Source of the DNA: Rhodococcus maanshanensis NBRC 100610
Lineage (GTDB): Bacteria; Actinomycetota; Actinomycetes; Mycobacteriales; Mycobacteriaceae
Direction of reading: 5' to 3'
DNA length: 64,000 bases
NCBI RefSeq assembly: GCF_001894865.1
Contig: NZ_BCXA01000024.1
Coordinates: 1 to 64,000, forward strand
A program made the position numbers and the translations under genes. Positions 8,119 through 17,157 of this stretch are shown here, piece by piece (the stretch's first letter is position 1; each line of letters begins with the position of its first letter). Under the pieces are notes generated by a model that worked only from the letters and a program-made list of their open reading frames with translations, had not been told where the DNA came from and did not search any database.

Positions 8119-9319
8119 GCTGAGCCGGCGCCGCCTGCTCAGCGCCGGTGCCGTCGTTCTCGGCGGCACCGGCCTGGCCTGGGGCGCACGCGAGGTCACG
8201 CTCGACCAGGGGCCGCAGGCGGCGCCGCCTGCGCCAACCGAGCCGGAGGTCGAGCCGTTCTACGGCGCGCATCAGGCGGGCATCGCCACGGCGCCGCAGG
8301 CGCACTCGACGTTCGTTGCCCTCGATCTCCGACCGGAGGTGGACCGGGCCGCGCTGATCCGGTTGCTGAAGGTGTGGACCGAGGACGCGGCCCGGCTCAC
8401 CGAGGGCAGGGCGGCGCTGGCGGACACCGAACCGGACCTGGCCACCGAGCCGACCCGGCTCACGGTCACGGTCGGCTTCGGCCCCGGAGTGTTCCGGGCC
8501 GGGAACGTCGAGCACCTGCGCCCCGCCTGGCTGCGTCCGCTGCCCCCGTTCGCGGTGGACCGACTCGAGGACCGGTGGAGCGGAGGGGATCTGCTGCTCC
8601 AGGTCGGCGCGGAGGATCCGGTCACCGTCGCGCACGCGCTGCGGGTGTTGCTCAAGGGCGCTGCGGGATTCGGCACGGTGCGCTGGACCCAGCGCGGCTT
8701 CCGCCGGGCCCGCGGCACGCAGGCCCCCGGCACCACGATGCGGAACCTGTTCGGTCAGGTGGACGGCACGGCTAACCCCTCGCCGGGTACCGCGGACTTC
8801 TCGGATCTGGTCTGGGACACCGGGGCCGGGCAGGCGTGGATGGCGGGCGGAACCTCGGTGGTCATCCGGCGCACCCACCTCGACCTGGACGAGTGGGACA
8901 AGGTGGACCGGCCGGGGCGCGAGCAATCGGTGGGGCGCAGACTGTCGGACGGGGCGCCGCTGACCGGCGACTCGGAACACGACGAGCCCGACTTCGCGGC
9001 TGTGGGCGCGAGCGGGTTCCCGGTGATCCCGGAGTTCTCGCACATCGCCAGGGCCAGGTCGGCGGACCCGCGGCAGCGGATCCACCGACGCGGGTACAAC
9101 TACGACGAGGCGCCTGCCAGTGGCGAGATCTCGGACTCGGGCCTGATCTTCGTCTGCTATCAGGCCGACGTCGATGCCCAGTTCGTGCCCATCCAGCAAC
9201 GCCTTTCGGAGCTGGACATGCTGAACCAGTGGACCACGCCGATCGGGTCCGCGGTGTTCGCGATCCCGCCCGGCTGCGCCAAGGGTGGCTACATCGGTCA
9301 GCAGCTCCTCGGTAGCTGA
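8111..9319 (+). CDS. Dyp-type peroxidase, Tat-exported (EfeB-like)
   Basis: The 402-residue protein begins with a Tat signal (SRRRLLSAGAV). The GxxDG signature is present as GQVDGTANP, the proximal heme His is in EFSHIARAR, and the distal Arg region is RIHRRGYNYD. The family consists of heme peroxidases with dye-decolourising activity, and EfeB members are exported and linked to iron or heme. The gene overlaps the PCu(A)C gene by 8 bases. A heme peroxidase in a copper operon suggests envelope oxidative or metal stress. Its stop directly abuts the stop of the convergent ABC-F gene, with no spacer. Confidence 0.92.
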   Translation: MAELSRRRLLSAGAVVLGGTGLAWGAREVTLDQGPQAAPPAPTEPEVEPFYGAHQAGIATAPQAHSTFVALDLRPEVDRAALIRLLKVWTEDAARLTEGRAALADTEPDLATEPTRLTVTVGFGPGVFRAGNVEHLRPAWLRPLPPFAVDRLEDRWSGGDLLLQVGAEDPVTVAHALRVLLKGAAGFGTVRWTQRGFRRARGTQAPGTTMRNLFGQVDGTANPSPGTADFSDLVWDTGAGQAWMAGGTSVVIRRTHLDLDEWDKVDRPGREQSVGRRLSDGAPLTGDSEHDEPDFAAVGASGFPVIPEFSHIARARSADPRQRIHRRGYNYDEAPASGEISDSGLIFVCYQADVDAQFVPIQQRLSELDMLNQWTTPIGSAVFAIPPGCAKGGYIGQQLLGS

Positions 9320-10960
9320 TCAGGCTTCGGTGAGCTGACCGCCGTCCATCCGCCACCGGCGGGTGCTGCGCATCGTGTCCAGCATCCGCCGGTCGTGGGT
9401 GACCAGGAGCAGCGTGCCCTCGTACTCGTCCATCGCGCGTTCGAGCTGCTCGATGGCCGGCAGATCCAGGTGGTTGGTCGGCTCGTCGAGGACCAGCAGG
9501 TTCACCCCGCGGGCCTGGAGCAGAGCCAGTGCGGCCCTTGTCCGTTCGCCGGGCGAGAGCGAGCTCGCCGACCGCAGGACGTGCGCGCCGCGCAGGCCGA
9601 ACTTGGCGAGCAGGGTGCGCACCTCGGCGTCGGGCCAGTCGGGAACCTGGGCGCCGAACGCCGACGCGAGGGCTTCGTCGCCCTCGAACAGTCCACGGGC
9701 CTGGTCGACCTCACCGACCGCGACGCCGGACCCGAGCGCCGCGGTGCCCTCGTCGGGGACCAGCTTGCCGAGCAGCAGACGCAACAGTGTCGTCTTGCCC
9801 GAACCGTTCGGCCCGGTGATGAGAACCCGGTCGCCCCATTCGATCTGGGCGCTGATCGGCCCCAGTCGGAATGTTTCACGCTGAACAACCGCGCCGCTGA
9901 CGGTGGCCACCACGGTGCCGCTCCGCGGGGCGTCCGCGATCTGCATGCGCAGCTCCCACTCCTTGCGGGGCTCCTCGACAACCTCGAGCCGTTCGATCCG
10001 GCGCTGTGTCTGCCTGGCCTTCGCGGCCTGCTTCTCGGTGGACTCGGAGCGGGCCTTGCGTCCCATCTTGTCGGAGTCGGCGCCCTTGGCCTTCCGTCGT
10101 GCGTTGCGGACACCGTGCTCGAGCCAATTGCGCTGCATCTGAGCGCGATCCTCGAGACCGGCCTTGGTGTCGGCGTACTCCTCGTAGCGTTCCCGCGCAT
10201 GCTGCCGGGCGATGGCCCGCTCCGCGAGGTATGCCTCGTAGCCGCCGTCGTACACCGCGATCTGCTGCTGGGCGAGGTCGAGCTCGACGATCCCGGTCAC
10301 GGTACGTGCCAGGAACTCTCGATCATGGCTGACCACCACGATGCCGGTCCTGGCCTCCGCGACGAACCGTTCGAGCCGCTCGAGGCCGTCGAGATCCAGG
10401 TCGTTGGTCGGTTCGTCGAGCAGCAGCACGTCGTATCGGGAGAGCAGCAGCGAGGCCAGCCCAGCCCGTGCCGCCTGGCCGCCGGACAGCGCGGTCATCT
10501 CCGCGTCGAGCCCGACGCCGAGGCCGAGGTCGCTCAGCACCTTCTCGGCGCGCTCGGACAGGTCGGCGCCGCCGAGGCCGAGCCACCGCTCGAGCGCGTG
10601 CGAGTACCGGTCGTCACCGCCCTCCTCCGCGAGGGCCTCCGCGGCCGCGTTCATCTCCTCCTCGGCCCCGGTGACACCGGTGCGCCTGCCGAGGAATCCC
10701 TCGACACTCTCGCCGGCGAGGCGCTCGGGTTCCTGCGTGAGATAGCCCACGGTGGCGTGCGGCGGGCTGAGCGTCACCGCGCCCTCGATGTCGGCGGTGC
10801 TGTGGCCGGACAGGATGGAGAGCAGGGTCGACTTGCCCGCGCCGTTGGCGCCCACCAGCCCGATCACGTCGCCGGGGGCCACGACGAGGTCGAGCCCGGA
10901 GAAGAGGGTGCGCTCGCCGCGGGATGCGGACAGCCCGTCGGCGTGCAGTGTTGCGGTCAT
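9320..10960 (-). CDS. ABC-F family ATPase (duplicated NBD, no membrane domain)
   Basis: The 546-residue protein has two nucleotide-binding domains. The first has Walker A GANGAGKST, signature LSGGQAARAG and Walker B LLLDEPT; the second has GPNGSGKTT, LSPGERTRAA and LVLDEPT. They are joined by a charged helical linker at about residues 245-330. No TM segment is seen. ABC-F proteins act on ribosomes; some give resistance to antibiotics that bind the large subunit, others are housekeeping factors. Which group this one belongs to cannot be decided here. The start is the ATG at 10960, because the longer frame upstream lacks NBD similarity. Confidence 0.9.
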   Translation of the reverse strand: MTATLHADGLSASRGERTLFSGLDLVVAPGDVIGLVGANGAGKSTLLSILSGHSTADIEGAVTLSPPHATVGYLTQEPERLAGESVEGFLGRRTGVTGAEEEMNAAAEALAEEGGDDRYSHALERWLGLGGADLSERAEKVLSDLGLGVGLDAEMTALSGGQAARAGLASLLLSRYDVLLLDEPTNDLDLDGLERLERFVAEARTGIVVVSHDREFLARTVTGIVELDLAQQQIAVYDGGYEAYLAERAIARQHARERYEEYADTKAGLEDRAQMQRNWLEHGVRNARRKAKGADSDKMGRKARSESTEKQAAKARQTQRRIERLEVVEEPRKEWELRMQIADAPRSGTVVATVSGAVVQRETFRLGPISAQIEWGDRVLITGPNGSGKTTLLRLLLGKLVPDEGTAALGSGVAVGEVDQARGLFEGDEALASAFGAQVPDWPDAEVRTLLAKFGLRGAHVLRSASSLSPGERTRAALALLQARGVNLLVLDEPTNHLDLPAIEQLERAMDEYEGTLLLVTHDRRMLDTMRSTRRWRMDGGQLTEA

Positions 10961-11021
10961 GGCGACGATTGTCTCAGTCGCGCGGGGAACAAGGCTCCGA
11001 CGGCGGGGGTTGATCCGTTGC

Positions 11022-11873
11022 ATGACCTCTGTGAGCCCTGTCCCGAACGTGACGTTGAACGACGGCAACACCATCCCGCAGCTCGGCTTCGGGGTGTGGC
11101 AGGTGCCCGACGACGAGAGCTACACGGCCGTCACCAGCGCGTTGAGCATCGGCTACCGGAGCATCGACACCGCGGCCATCTACGGCAACGAGGTCGGTAC
11201 CGGCCGGGCGATCGCGGACTCCGGGGTGGCGCGGGACGAGTTGTTCATCACGACCAAGCTGTGGAACGGCGCAGGGGAGACCTGGACGGCGGACTCGGTT
11301 CGCCGCGAGTTCGACGCCTCCCTCGAGCGGCTCGGCCTCGACTACCTCGACCTGTACCTGATCCACTGGCCCCGCGCGGTGCGCGAGGACTACATCGCCA
11401 TCTGGCGTGCCTTCGCCGAGCTGAAGGCGGAGGGGCGAGTGCGCTCGATCGGTGTCTCCAACTTCCAGACCGCGCAGCTGAGCCGGATCATCGACGAAAC
11501 GTCCGTTGTGCCTGCGATCAACCAGATCGAGGTGCACCCGGACTTCGCGCAGCCGGAGCTGCGTGCCTTCCATGCCGACCACGGCATCGTCACCGAGGCG
11601 TGGTCGCCCCTCGGCCAGGGCGGTGCGCTGCTCGACGACCCGGCGCTGGCCCGGATCGCCGAGAAGCATCAGCGTTCCACCGCGCAGGTGGTGCTGCGAT
11701 GGCACCTCCAGATCGGCAACGTCGTCATCCCGAAGTCCGTGACGCCGTATCGGATCCGGCAGAACATCGAGGTGTTCGACTTCGAGCTCGATGCGGACGA
11801 CCTCGCCGCGATCGCCGGCCTCGACGTCGGTAACCGGCTGGGACCGGACCCGGACGAGTTCGACATGGGGTGA
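11022..11873 (+). CDS. Aldo/keto reductase
   Basis: The 283-residue protein has the full AKR (alpha/beta)8 signature set: GFGVWQVPDDE at the N-terminus, the catalytic Asp-Tyr-Lys-His residues in DTAAIYGNE, TKLWN and IHWP, and the C-terminal NADPH-binding segment IPKSVTPYRIRQN. The length is usual for the AKR5-like mycobacterial group. It reduces carbonyl compounds with NADPH in the cytoplasm. The ATG at 11022 places the first strand correctly; an earlier in-frame start would add 90 residues with no similarity. Confidence 0.92.
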   Translation: MTSVSPVPNVTLNDGNTIPQLGFGVWQVPDDESYTAVTSALSIGYRSIDTAAIYGNEVGTGRAIADSGVARDELFITTKLWNGAGETWTADSVRREFDASLERLGLDYLDLYLIHWPRAVREDYIAIWRAFAELKAEGRVRSIGVSNFQTAQLSRIIDETSVVPAINQIEVHPDFAQPELRAFHADHGIVTEAWSPLGQGGALLDDPALARIAEKHQRSTAQVVLRWHLQIGNVVIPKSVTPYRIRQNIEVFDFELDADDLAAIAGLDVGNRLGPDPDEFDMG

Positions 11874-11900
11874 TCCCCGCGGCGGCCCGGCGTCGGACGG

Positions 11901-12266
11901 TCAGAAGTTCATGGTCAGGTTGTGGCGACCGGATTTCATCCAGCCGGTGACCACGGCCCGCTCCGCCTGCTCGGCTGTTCCGCCGCACGCGACGACGAGT
12001 CGGAATCGCTCGGCGTCATAGGACGTGTACGAGTACTCCCGCATCCATCCGTGGCCGCCGACCGGGTTGTCGAGTTCCGCCCACCCGGATTCGCCCTTCT
12101 CCACGACCACCCACACCGCCACCGGTGGCGAATTCCGCGGACCCTGCTTGCAGCTCACCGTCCCGAAGACGGTCCGTGGGGTCAGCGCCTGTGCGGCCGG
12201 TGCCGCGAGGACGGCCGGCACAGCGATGAGGGCGGCGGCAGTGGCGGCAAGCTTGAGGAAACGCAT
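11901..12266 (-). CDS. Small secreted protein of unknown function
   Basis: The 121-residue protein has a clear Sec signal peptide (LKLAATAAALIAVPAVLA..AQA). The mature part of about 94 residues contains two Cys (VSCKQG and VVACGG) that could form a disulfide. The family is not recognised. It stands alone between the convergent aldo/keto reductase and the divergent membrane protein gene. Confidence 0.72.
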   Translation of the reverse strand: MRFLKLAATAAALIAVPAVLAAPAAQALTPRTVFGTVSCKQGPRNSPPVAVWVVVEKGESGWAELDNPVGGHGWMREYSYTSYDAERFRLVVACGGTAEQAERAVVTGWMKSGRHNLTMNF

Positions 12267-12371
12267 CTGGGTCCTCTCGGTCGCACGGGACTCTCGGCAA
12301 CACCAAGCACTGATCCTAGCCAGCGTCCGCACGACTGCGTGCTCAATACCGGCACTAATGTCGGGGACACC

Positions 12372-14219
12372 ATGCGCGCAGAAACGCTCCCCGCAGACCG
12401 GCCCCAGGCTCCGGTCCCGGAGCAGACCGCCGACGGGCGGTCCCGGGTGTCTCGCTGGTGGCCGCTGTCCGGCACCCGGGTCCTGCAGATCGCGTTCGCC
12501 CTGATCGGGCTGCAGTTGGTGGTGCGCGGCCTGGTCCTGAGCCGCGGTTATTTCTACTGGGACGACCTGATCCTGACGGGCCGGTCCGGATCCATGTCGC
12601 TGCTGTCGCCTCAGTTCCTGTTCTACGACCACGACGGTCACTTCATGCCTGCCGCCTTCCTCGTCGCCGGGATCGCAACCAGGTTGGCGCCGTACAACTG
12701 GCTGGTGCCTGCGCTGATTTTGCTCGTGCTCCAGGCGCTGGCGTCGTTGGCCTTGCTGCGACTGCTCCTGCTGATTCTCGGTCGCCGCCCGGCCGTCCTC
12801 GTCCCGTTGGTGTTCTACCTCTTCTCGCCGCTGACCCTGCCCGCCTTCGCCTGGTGGGCCGCCGGCCTCAACGCGTTGCCGCTGCAGATCGGTCTCGCCT
12901 GGGTGGCGGGGGACGCGATTCGGTTGTGCCGCACCGGCAGTGCGCGCTACGCGATCTCCGGGTTCCTGGTGTTCGCCGCGTCGTTGCAGTTCTTCGAGAA
13001 GGCGGTGCTGGTTCCCATGGCGGCCTTCGTCGCGGTCGCGTTGGTCTACCGGGTCGACGGCCGGGCGCGGCCGATTCGCGCGGCGGCCACCAGGGGGGCG
13101 CTCCTCTGGGCGCCCACGCTGCTCCTCGCGGTCGTGTGGTCGCTCATTTACCGCCTCACCGTCACGATCGATCTCGCCCGGTACGACCGCGCGTCGGCGA
13201 CCGAGATGCTCTGGCACGCGACGTCGAAGGGACTGCTGCCGACGCTCTTCGGTGGCCCATGGACCTGGGACCGCTGGCCACCGAGTCCGCCGTGGGCGGA
13301 CCCGCCCGTGGTGCTCATCGGCGCGAGCGGGGTCCTCGCCGCCGCCGTTGTCGTCGCGACGATCGTCTGGAAGCGCCGGGTCGCGTGGGTTTGGATCGCA
13401 GTGGGGGCCTATGTGTTCGCCTCCATCGCGGCGATGGTCGTCACCAGGTCGGGTGCGGATACGACCTTCGAGCTCGGGCAGACGCTGCGCTACCTGACCG
13501 ACAGCGCCGTCATCATCGCGATCGCGCTGGCCGTCATCCTGCGTGCCCCCGCCCGAACGGCAAGGGCGGGTTCGGGGCGTGGACCGGCGCCGGCGGTGGC
13601 ACTGCTGTCCGCATTCGTCGCAGGCAGCCTCGTCTCGACCGCGACCTTTGCCGACAGCTGGCGGGACGACACGACGCGTGACTACCTGGCCAACGCGCGG
13701 TCCGCGCTCGCGGCGCATCGCGATGTGCCGCTGCTGGAGCAGCCGACCTCGATCTGGGTGCTCCTGCCCGTCGCTCATCCCCACAACCTGGTCAGCCACG
13801 TCCTCGGGCCGTTGCCGGATCGCCCCGAGTTCGCGGCTGCCACCCCGGAGCTGCGCATGCTCGACGACGACGGCAGGCTGGTCGACGCGGAGGTGACCTG
13901 GGTTCGGACCATCGATCCGGGTCCGGAGCCGGGCTGTGGGCACCGCATCGGAACGGACATCTCCGAGCTGCCGCTCGACGGACCGCTGGCCGGCTGGGAG
14001 TGGACCGTTCGGCTGAACTACCTGGCCTCGGCGGACGGTGAGATCACGGCATCGCTCCAGCAGGGGGACCCGGTGACGGTTCCCGTTCGGCGGGGACCGA
14101 ACAGTGTCTTCGTCCGGCTGACGGGAGGCGGTGGTCTGCTCGAGATCCGCGCGATGGATCCGGACCTGACACTGTGCGTCGGTTCCGGACCCGTTGGTGT
14201 GGTGGTGCCGAGTCGGTGA
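12372..14219 (+). CDS. Large polytopic membrane protein with C-terminal soluble domain (possible GT-C-like)
   Basis: The 615-residue protein has about 10 hydrophobic helices in residues 35-430 and then about 180 soluble residues. Near the first extracytoplasmic loop it has an aspartate pair (YFYWDDLIL) followed by YDHDGHFMPA, which recalls the acidic catalytic loop of GT-C glycosyltransferases acting on polyprenyl-linked sugars. That assignment is inference; no specific family is recognised. The ATG at 12372 follows a roughly 100-base gap from the divergent secreted-protein gene. Confidence 0.7.
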   Translation: MRAETLPADRPQAPVPEQTADGRSRVSRWWPLSGTRVLQIAFALIGLQLVVRGLVLSRGYFYWDDLILTGRSGSMSLLSPQFLFYDHDGHFMPAAFLVAGIATRLAPYNWLVPALILLVLQALASLALLRLLLLILGRRPAVLVPLVFYLFSPLTLPAFAWWAAGLNALPLQIGLAWVAGDAIRLCRTGSARYAISGFLVFAASLQFFEKAVLVPMAAFVAVALVYRVDGRARPIRAAATRGALLWAPTLLLAVVWSLIYRLTVTIDLARYDRASATEMLWHATSKGLLPTLFGGPWTWDRWPPSPPWADPPVVLIGASGVLAAAVVVATIVWKRRVAWVWIAVGAYVFASIAAMVVTRSGADTTFELGQTLRYLTDSAVIIAIALAVILRAPARTARAGSGRGPAPAVALLSAFVAGSLVSTATFADSWRDDTTRDYLANARSALAAHRDVPLLEQPTSIWVLLPVAHPHNLVSHVLGPLPDRPEFAAATPELRMLDDDGRLVDAEVTWVRTIDPGPEPGCGHRIGTDISELPLDGPLAGWEWTVRLNYLASADGEITASLQQGDPVTVPVRRGPNSVFVRLTGGGGLLEIRAMDPDLTLCVGSGPVGVVVPSR

Positions 14220-14316
14220 TCGGACTGGGTGATCCGCGCATGGGGATTCGACGATTCGCGCACCAGGGTCACAATTGGGTATTCGGTGCGGTCTGAACGC
14301 TCGTCCGGATGCCATC

Positions 14317-14961
14317 ATGCCCGCTATGACGTGGGTTATCGCACACGCGGATTCGGTTCCGCCGCTCCAGTGTCCCGACATCTCCCGGCTGCATTGGATC
14401 GGGTCGTCAACCGTTGGACCGGAGTTCGTGCACCCGCCCGAGAGGCGCGTCGTGGAGTGGTTGTTCGGGGAGGGCTGTGGCGTGCGGCGCGAGAGCGCGT
14501 CGGTGTCGGCGCTCGAGGTGACCTTCACCCCGCCGAGATCGGTTCTCCGCGCGGCATTCGGAGGAAGATTGCGCGACCGCCTGGATGCGGTGCTTGCCGC
14601 CCACGAGCACGCGGTCGAGGAGACGTTGGCGACTTGGGAGCGGCACGCGACGGCCGTCAGGTTCGACACCTGTGCGGGAGTCGAGTGGTGTCCCGCTGTG
14701 GGTCTGGCCGGGCTGTCGGAGATCGAGATCTGCGTCGAGCGCCAGCTGATCTGCACCCGCTTGCACGTGTCCACCGTGGCGCTGACCCTGGACGACGCCC
14801 GGTGGCGCACGCTCGTGGTGGAGCGGTTCCTGGACTGGCAGACGCACGCCTGGTCCCAATACCAGCGCCTGCTCACCTTGGGCGTGCGGCGGTCGCTCGG
14901 TTGGGGATTCGAGTTCGCTCCGCTGACGCGAACGCACCAGGTGGTGGCCGACGCGGGCTGA
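14317..14961 (+). CDS. Degenerate TrwC-relaxase-like domain protein
   Basis: About 214 residues. Several stretches follow the TrwC/TraA relaxase N-terminal domain in order: VTFTPPRSVLRAAF (relaxase TFSPPKSVS type), HEHAVEETLATWERHA, LHVSTVALTLDDARWRTLV (relaxase LHTHvv..DGkWRTLD type) and QYQRLLTLGVRRSLGWGF. The His triad motif is altered (LHVST instead of LHTH) and no N-terminal catalytic Tyr region is evident, so nicking activity is probably lost. The helicase half of a relaxase is absent. The start could be ATG 14317 or 14326; a TTG at 14275 is less likely. It stands alone before an AraC gene. Confidence 0.6.
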   Translation: MPAMTWVIAHADSVPPLQCPDISRLHWIGSSTVGPEFVHPPERRVVEWLFGEGCGVRRESASVSALEVTFTPPRSVLRAAFGGRLRDRLDAVLAAHEHAVEETLATWERHATAVRFDTCAGVEWCPAVGLAGLSEIEICVERQLICTRLHVSTVALTLDDARWRTLVVERFLDWQTHAWSQYQRLLTLGVRRSLGWGFEFAPLTRTHQVVADAG

Positions 14962-15012
14962 TCGACTGCCCGCGGGGTCAGTGCCGTTGCGTTATGGTTC
15001 CTACTGAAACTC

Positions 15013-16014
15013 ATGTCGGGGGGCACGGGCGACACGGGGGAAGAATTGAACGATGGCATGGCGACGCTGCAGACCACCGGTCTGACGCAGCGGTTTCATG
15101 GCGGGCTTCACATGCGCGGGGCCGACGGGATCGAGATGCTCTCGGGGATCTGCCGATTCAGCGCCGAGCAGCCGTCACAGTTCAGAGCGACCATGGGGTC
15201 GACGGACTTCGGGACCATCCGCGTGAATCGGATGAAGTCGACTGCGGTCAGGGGTGTCCGCACGCGGACGCTGCTGGATGACGAGATGGGTGACTATGTC
15301 TCGGTGGCGACCATCCGATCGGGCACCGTTGGCGTGGAACAGGATCGGACCTCGGCTCGAGGCGCAGCGGGAGATCTCACATTCGTCGACTTCGGGCGTG
15401 AGTTCGAGCTCGACGTGGCCGCAGGCAGCGAGGTCGTCTTCGTCTATCTCCCTCGCCTGCTGCTCACGGAGAGGTCGATCGACACCCGAAGGCTCACCGG
15501 CGCCGTCATTCCCGGATCGCCCGTCGGCAGCGCGCTGGCGGGGATGCTGGAGCCGCTCACCCGCCACCACCCGAACACCCTCGCCGAACAGTCGCTGATC
15601 GAGCACGCGATCGTGGATCTGGCGCTTGCGGTGATCCAACCATCGGCCGACGAGGAGCCCGCGCCCGAGGAGATGGCCGTCGGCAACCGGGCCCGGGTGT
15701 ACGACTTCATCGAACGCAATTTCACCGACCCGACGCTCAGCGTCGATCGCGTCGCCGCCGGGATCAACGTCAGCCCCCGCTACCTCCACAAACTCATGGA
15801 GGGCGACGGCATCTCGGTCTACGGGATGATCCGCAGGCGGCGGGTCAGGCACGGCATCGACCTGCTCTCGGACCCTGCCGCGGCGCACCTGTCGGTCGGC
15901 CAGATCGCGCGCAGGAGCGGGTTCACCGGGTTGAGCCAGTTCGGCCGCGCCGTCAGGGACCTCGCCGGTGAGTCGCCGCGGCAGATCCGGCAACGGGCCG
16001 TGGCCTCGGCCTGA
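15013..16014 (+). CDS. AraC-family transcriptional regulator
   Basis: Up to 333 residues. The C-terminal 100 residues form the paired HTH of AraC (LSVDRVAAGINVSPRYLHKL; LSVGQIARRSGFTGLSQFGR). The N-terminal region matches the AraC-binding-like domain 'AraC_binding_2' type seen in actinobacterial regulators (cupin-like, positions 40-200). ATG 15013 is the longest start. ATG 15058, 14 bases after a GGGGGAAG ribosome-binding sequence, is a good alternative. The target is unknown; the next gene is convergent. Confidence 0.88.
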   Translation: MSGGTGDTGEELNDGMATLQTTGLTQRFHGGLHMRGADGIEMLSGICRFSAEQPSQFRATMGSTDFGTIRVNRMKSTAVRGVRTRTLLDDEMGDYVSVATIRSGTVGVEQDRTSARGAAGDLTFVDFGREFELDVAAGSEVVFVYLPRLLLTERSIDTRRLTGAVIPGSPVGSALAGMLEPLTRHHPNTLAEQSLIEHAIVDLALAVIQPSADEEPAPEEMAVGNRARVYDFIERNFTDPTLSVDRVAAGINVSPRYLHKLMEGDGISVYGMIRRRRVRHGIDLLSDPAAAHLSVGQIARRSGFTGLSQFGRAVRDLAGESPRQIRQRAVASA

Positions 16015-16029
16015 CGGCGGGGTGTCCCG

Positions 16030-17118
16030 CTACCGGCCGGTGCCGCCCAGGTGCTCGATCAGCTCCGCCGCGGCCGCCCGCCCGCCGCGGTTCGCCCCGA
16101 TCGTGCTCGCGGACGGGCCGTACCCGAGCAGGTGGATGCGCGGGTCGGACGCGACCTGCGTGGCCAGCCGCCCGGTCATGGTGATCCCGCCGCCCGGCCC
16201 GCGCAGCCGGAGCGGGGCCAGGTGGTCGAGCGAGCTGCGGAAGCCGGTACACCAGAGGATCACGTCGGCGCTGCGTTGCGTGCCGTCCGCCCAGCGCACC
16301 CCGTCCGCGGTGATCTCGCTGAACATCGGCAGTCGCGCGAGCGCGCCGCGGGCGCGGGCGGCCCGGATCGCCGGGGTGACCGGCAGCCCGGTCACCGACA
16401 CCACCGAGCCGGGCGGCAGGCCGCGCCGTACCCGGTCCTCGACCACCGCGACCGCGGCCCTGCCCTCCTCCGCGGTGAACGGTTCCTCCCGGAACTGCGG
16501 GACGCTGCGGGTCACCCAGGTGGTGGAGGTGACCAGGGAGATCTCGTCGAGCAGTTGCACGGCGGAGATGCCGCCGCCCACGACGACCACGTGCCGACCC
16601 TCGAACTCGGCGGCGTTCTGGTAGTCCCTGGTGTGCAGCTGGCGCCCCTGGAACAGCTCGGCTCCCGGGTAACGCGGGATGAAGGGGCGCTCCCAGGTGC
16701 CGGTGGCGTTGATGATCCCGCGGGCGGTGACGGTGCCGGAGTCGGTCTCGAGGGTGAGCAGACCGTCGCCCGCCTGATCGCACACCACCCTGGTGTGCAC
16801 CGGCCGGTGCACCGGCAGTTCGAAGCGGCGCTCGTACTCGGCGAAGTACCGCGGCACCGCCTCCGCGGCGCGCACCTCGGCGGGCGCGGTGCCGTCCAGG
16901 ACATCGGTGAACGGCATGCCGGGCAGGTCGTGCACACGATTGACGGTGCTCAATGTCAGTGAGGGCCAACGAAACTGCCACGCGCCGCCGGCGCCGCCTG
17001 CGTGGTCGAGGATCATGAATCCGGCATCGGGCTCGAGTCCGAACCGGCGCAGGTAGTAGCCCGCGGACAGGCCTGCCTGCCCGGCGCCGATGACCACGAC
17101 ATCTGACCGTGTCTGCAT
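16030..17118 (-). CDS. FAD-dependent monooxygenase / pyridine nucleotide-disulfide-type oxidoreductase
   Basis: The 362-residue protein has two dinucleotide-binding motifs: GAGQAGLSAG at the N-terminus for FAD and GGGISAVQ at about residue 170 for NADPH. It also has ATGTWERP and WCTGFR segments characteristic of the CzcO/flavin-containing monooxygenase-like family. It is cytoplasmic, with unknown substrate. The start at 17118 follows a good ribosome-binding sequence (GGGAGG). It is divergent from echA6 with about 40 bases between the starts. Confidence 0.88.
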   Translation of the reverse strand: MQTRSDVVVIGAGQAGLSAGYYLRRFGLEPDAGFMILDHAGGAGGAWQFRWPSLTLSTVNRVHDLPGMPFTDVLDGTAPAEVRAAEAVPRYFAEYERRFELPVHRPVHTRVVCDQAGDGLLTLETDSGTVTARGIINATGTWERPFIPRYPGAELFQGRQLHTRDYQNAAEFEGRHVVVVGGGISAVQLLDEISLVTSTTWVTRSVPQFREEPFTAEEGRAAVAVVEDRVRRGLPPGSVVSVTGLPVTPAIRAARARGALARLPMFSEITADGVRWADGTQRSADVILWCTGFRSSLDHLAPLRLRGPGGGITMTGRLATQVASDPRIHLLGYGPSASTIGANRGGRAAAAELIEHLGGTGR

Positions 17119-17157
17119 GGTGGCAACCTCCCGGGTGAGAACGGTACGGTCAATCAC

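Noticed and set aside
9395-11833. 812-codon + strand frame across the ABC-F gene
   Set aside because: Antisense to ABC-F with low-complexity translation; the aldo/keto reductase is in another frame.
11901-15077. 1058-codon open frame on the - strand
   Set aside because: Only its last 121 codons (signal peptide onward) look like a protein; the rest is antisense to the membrane protein and relaxase-like genes.
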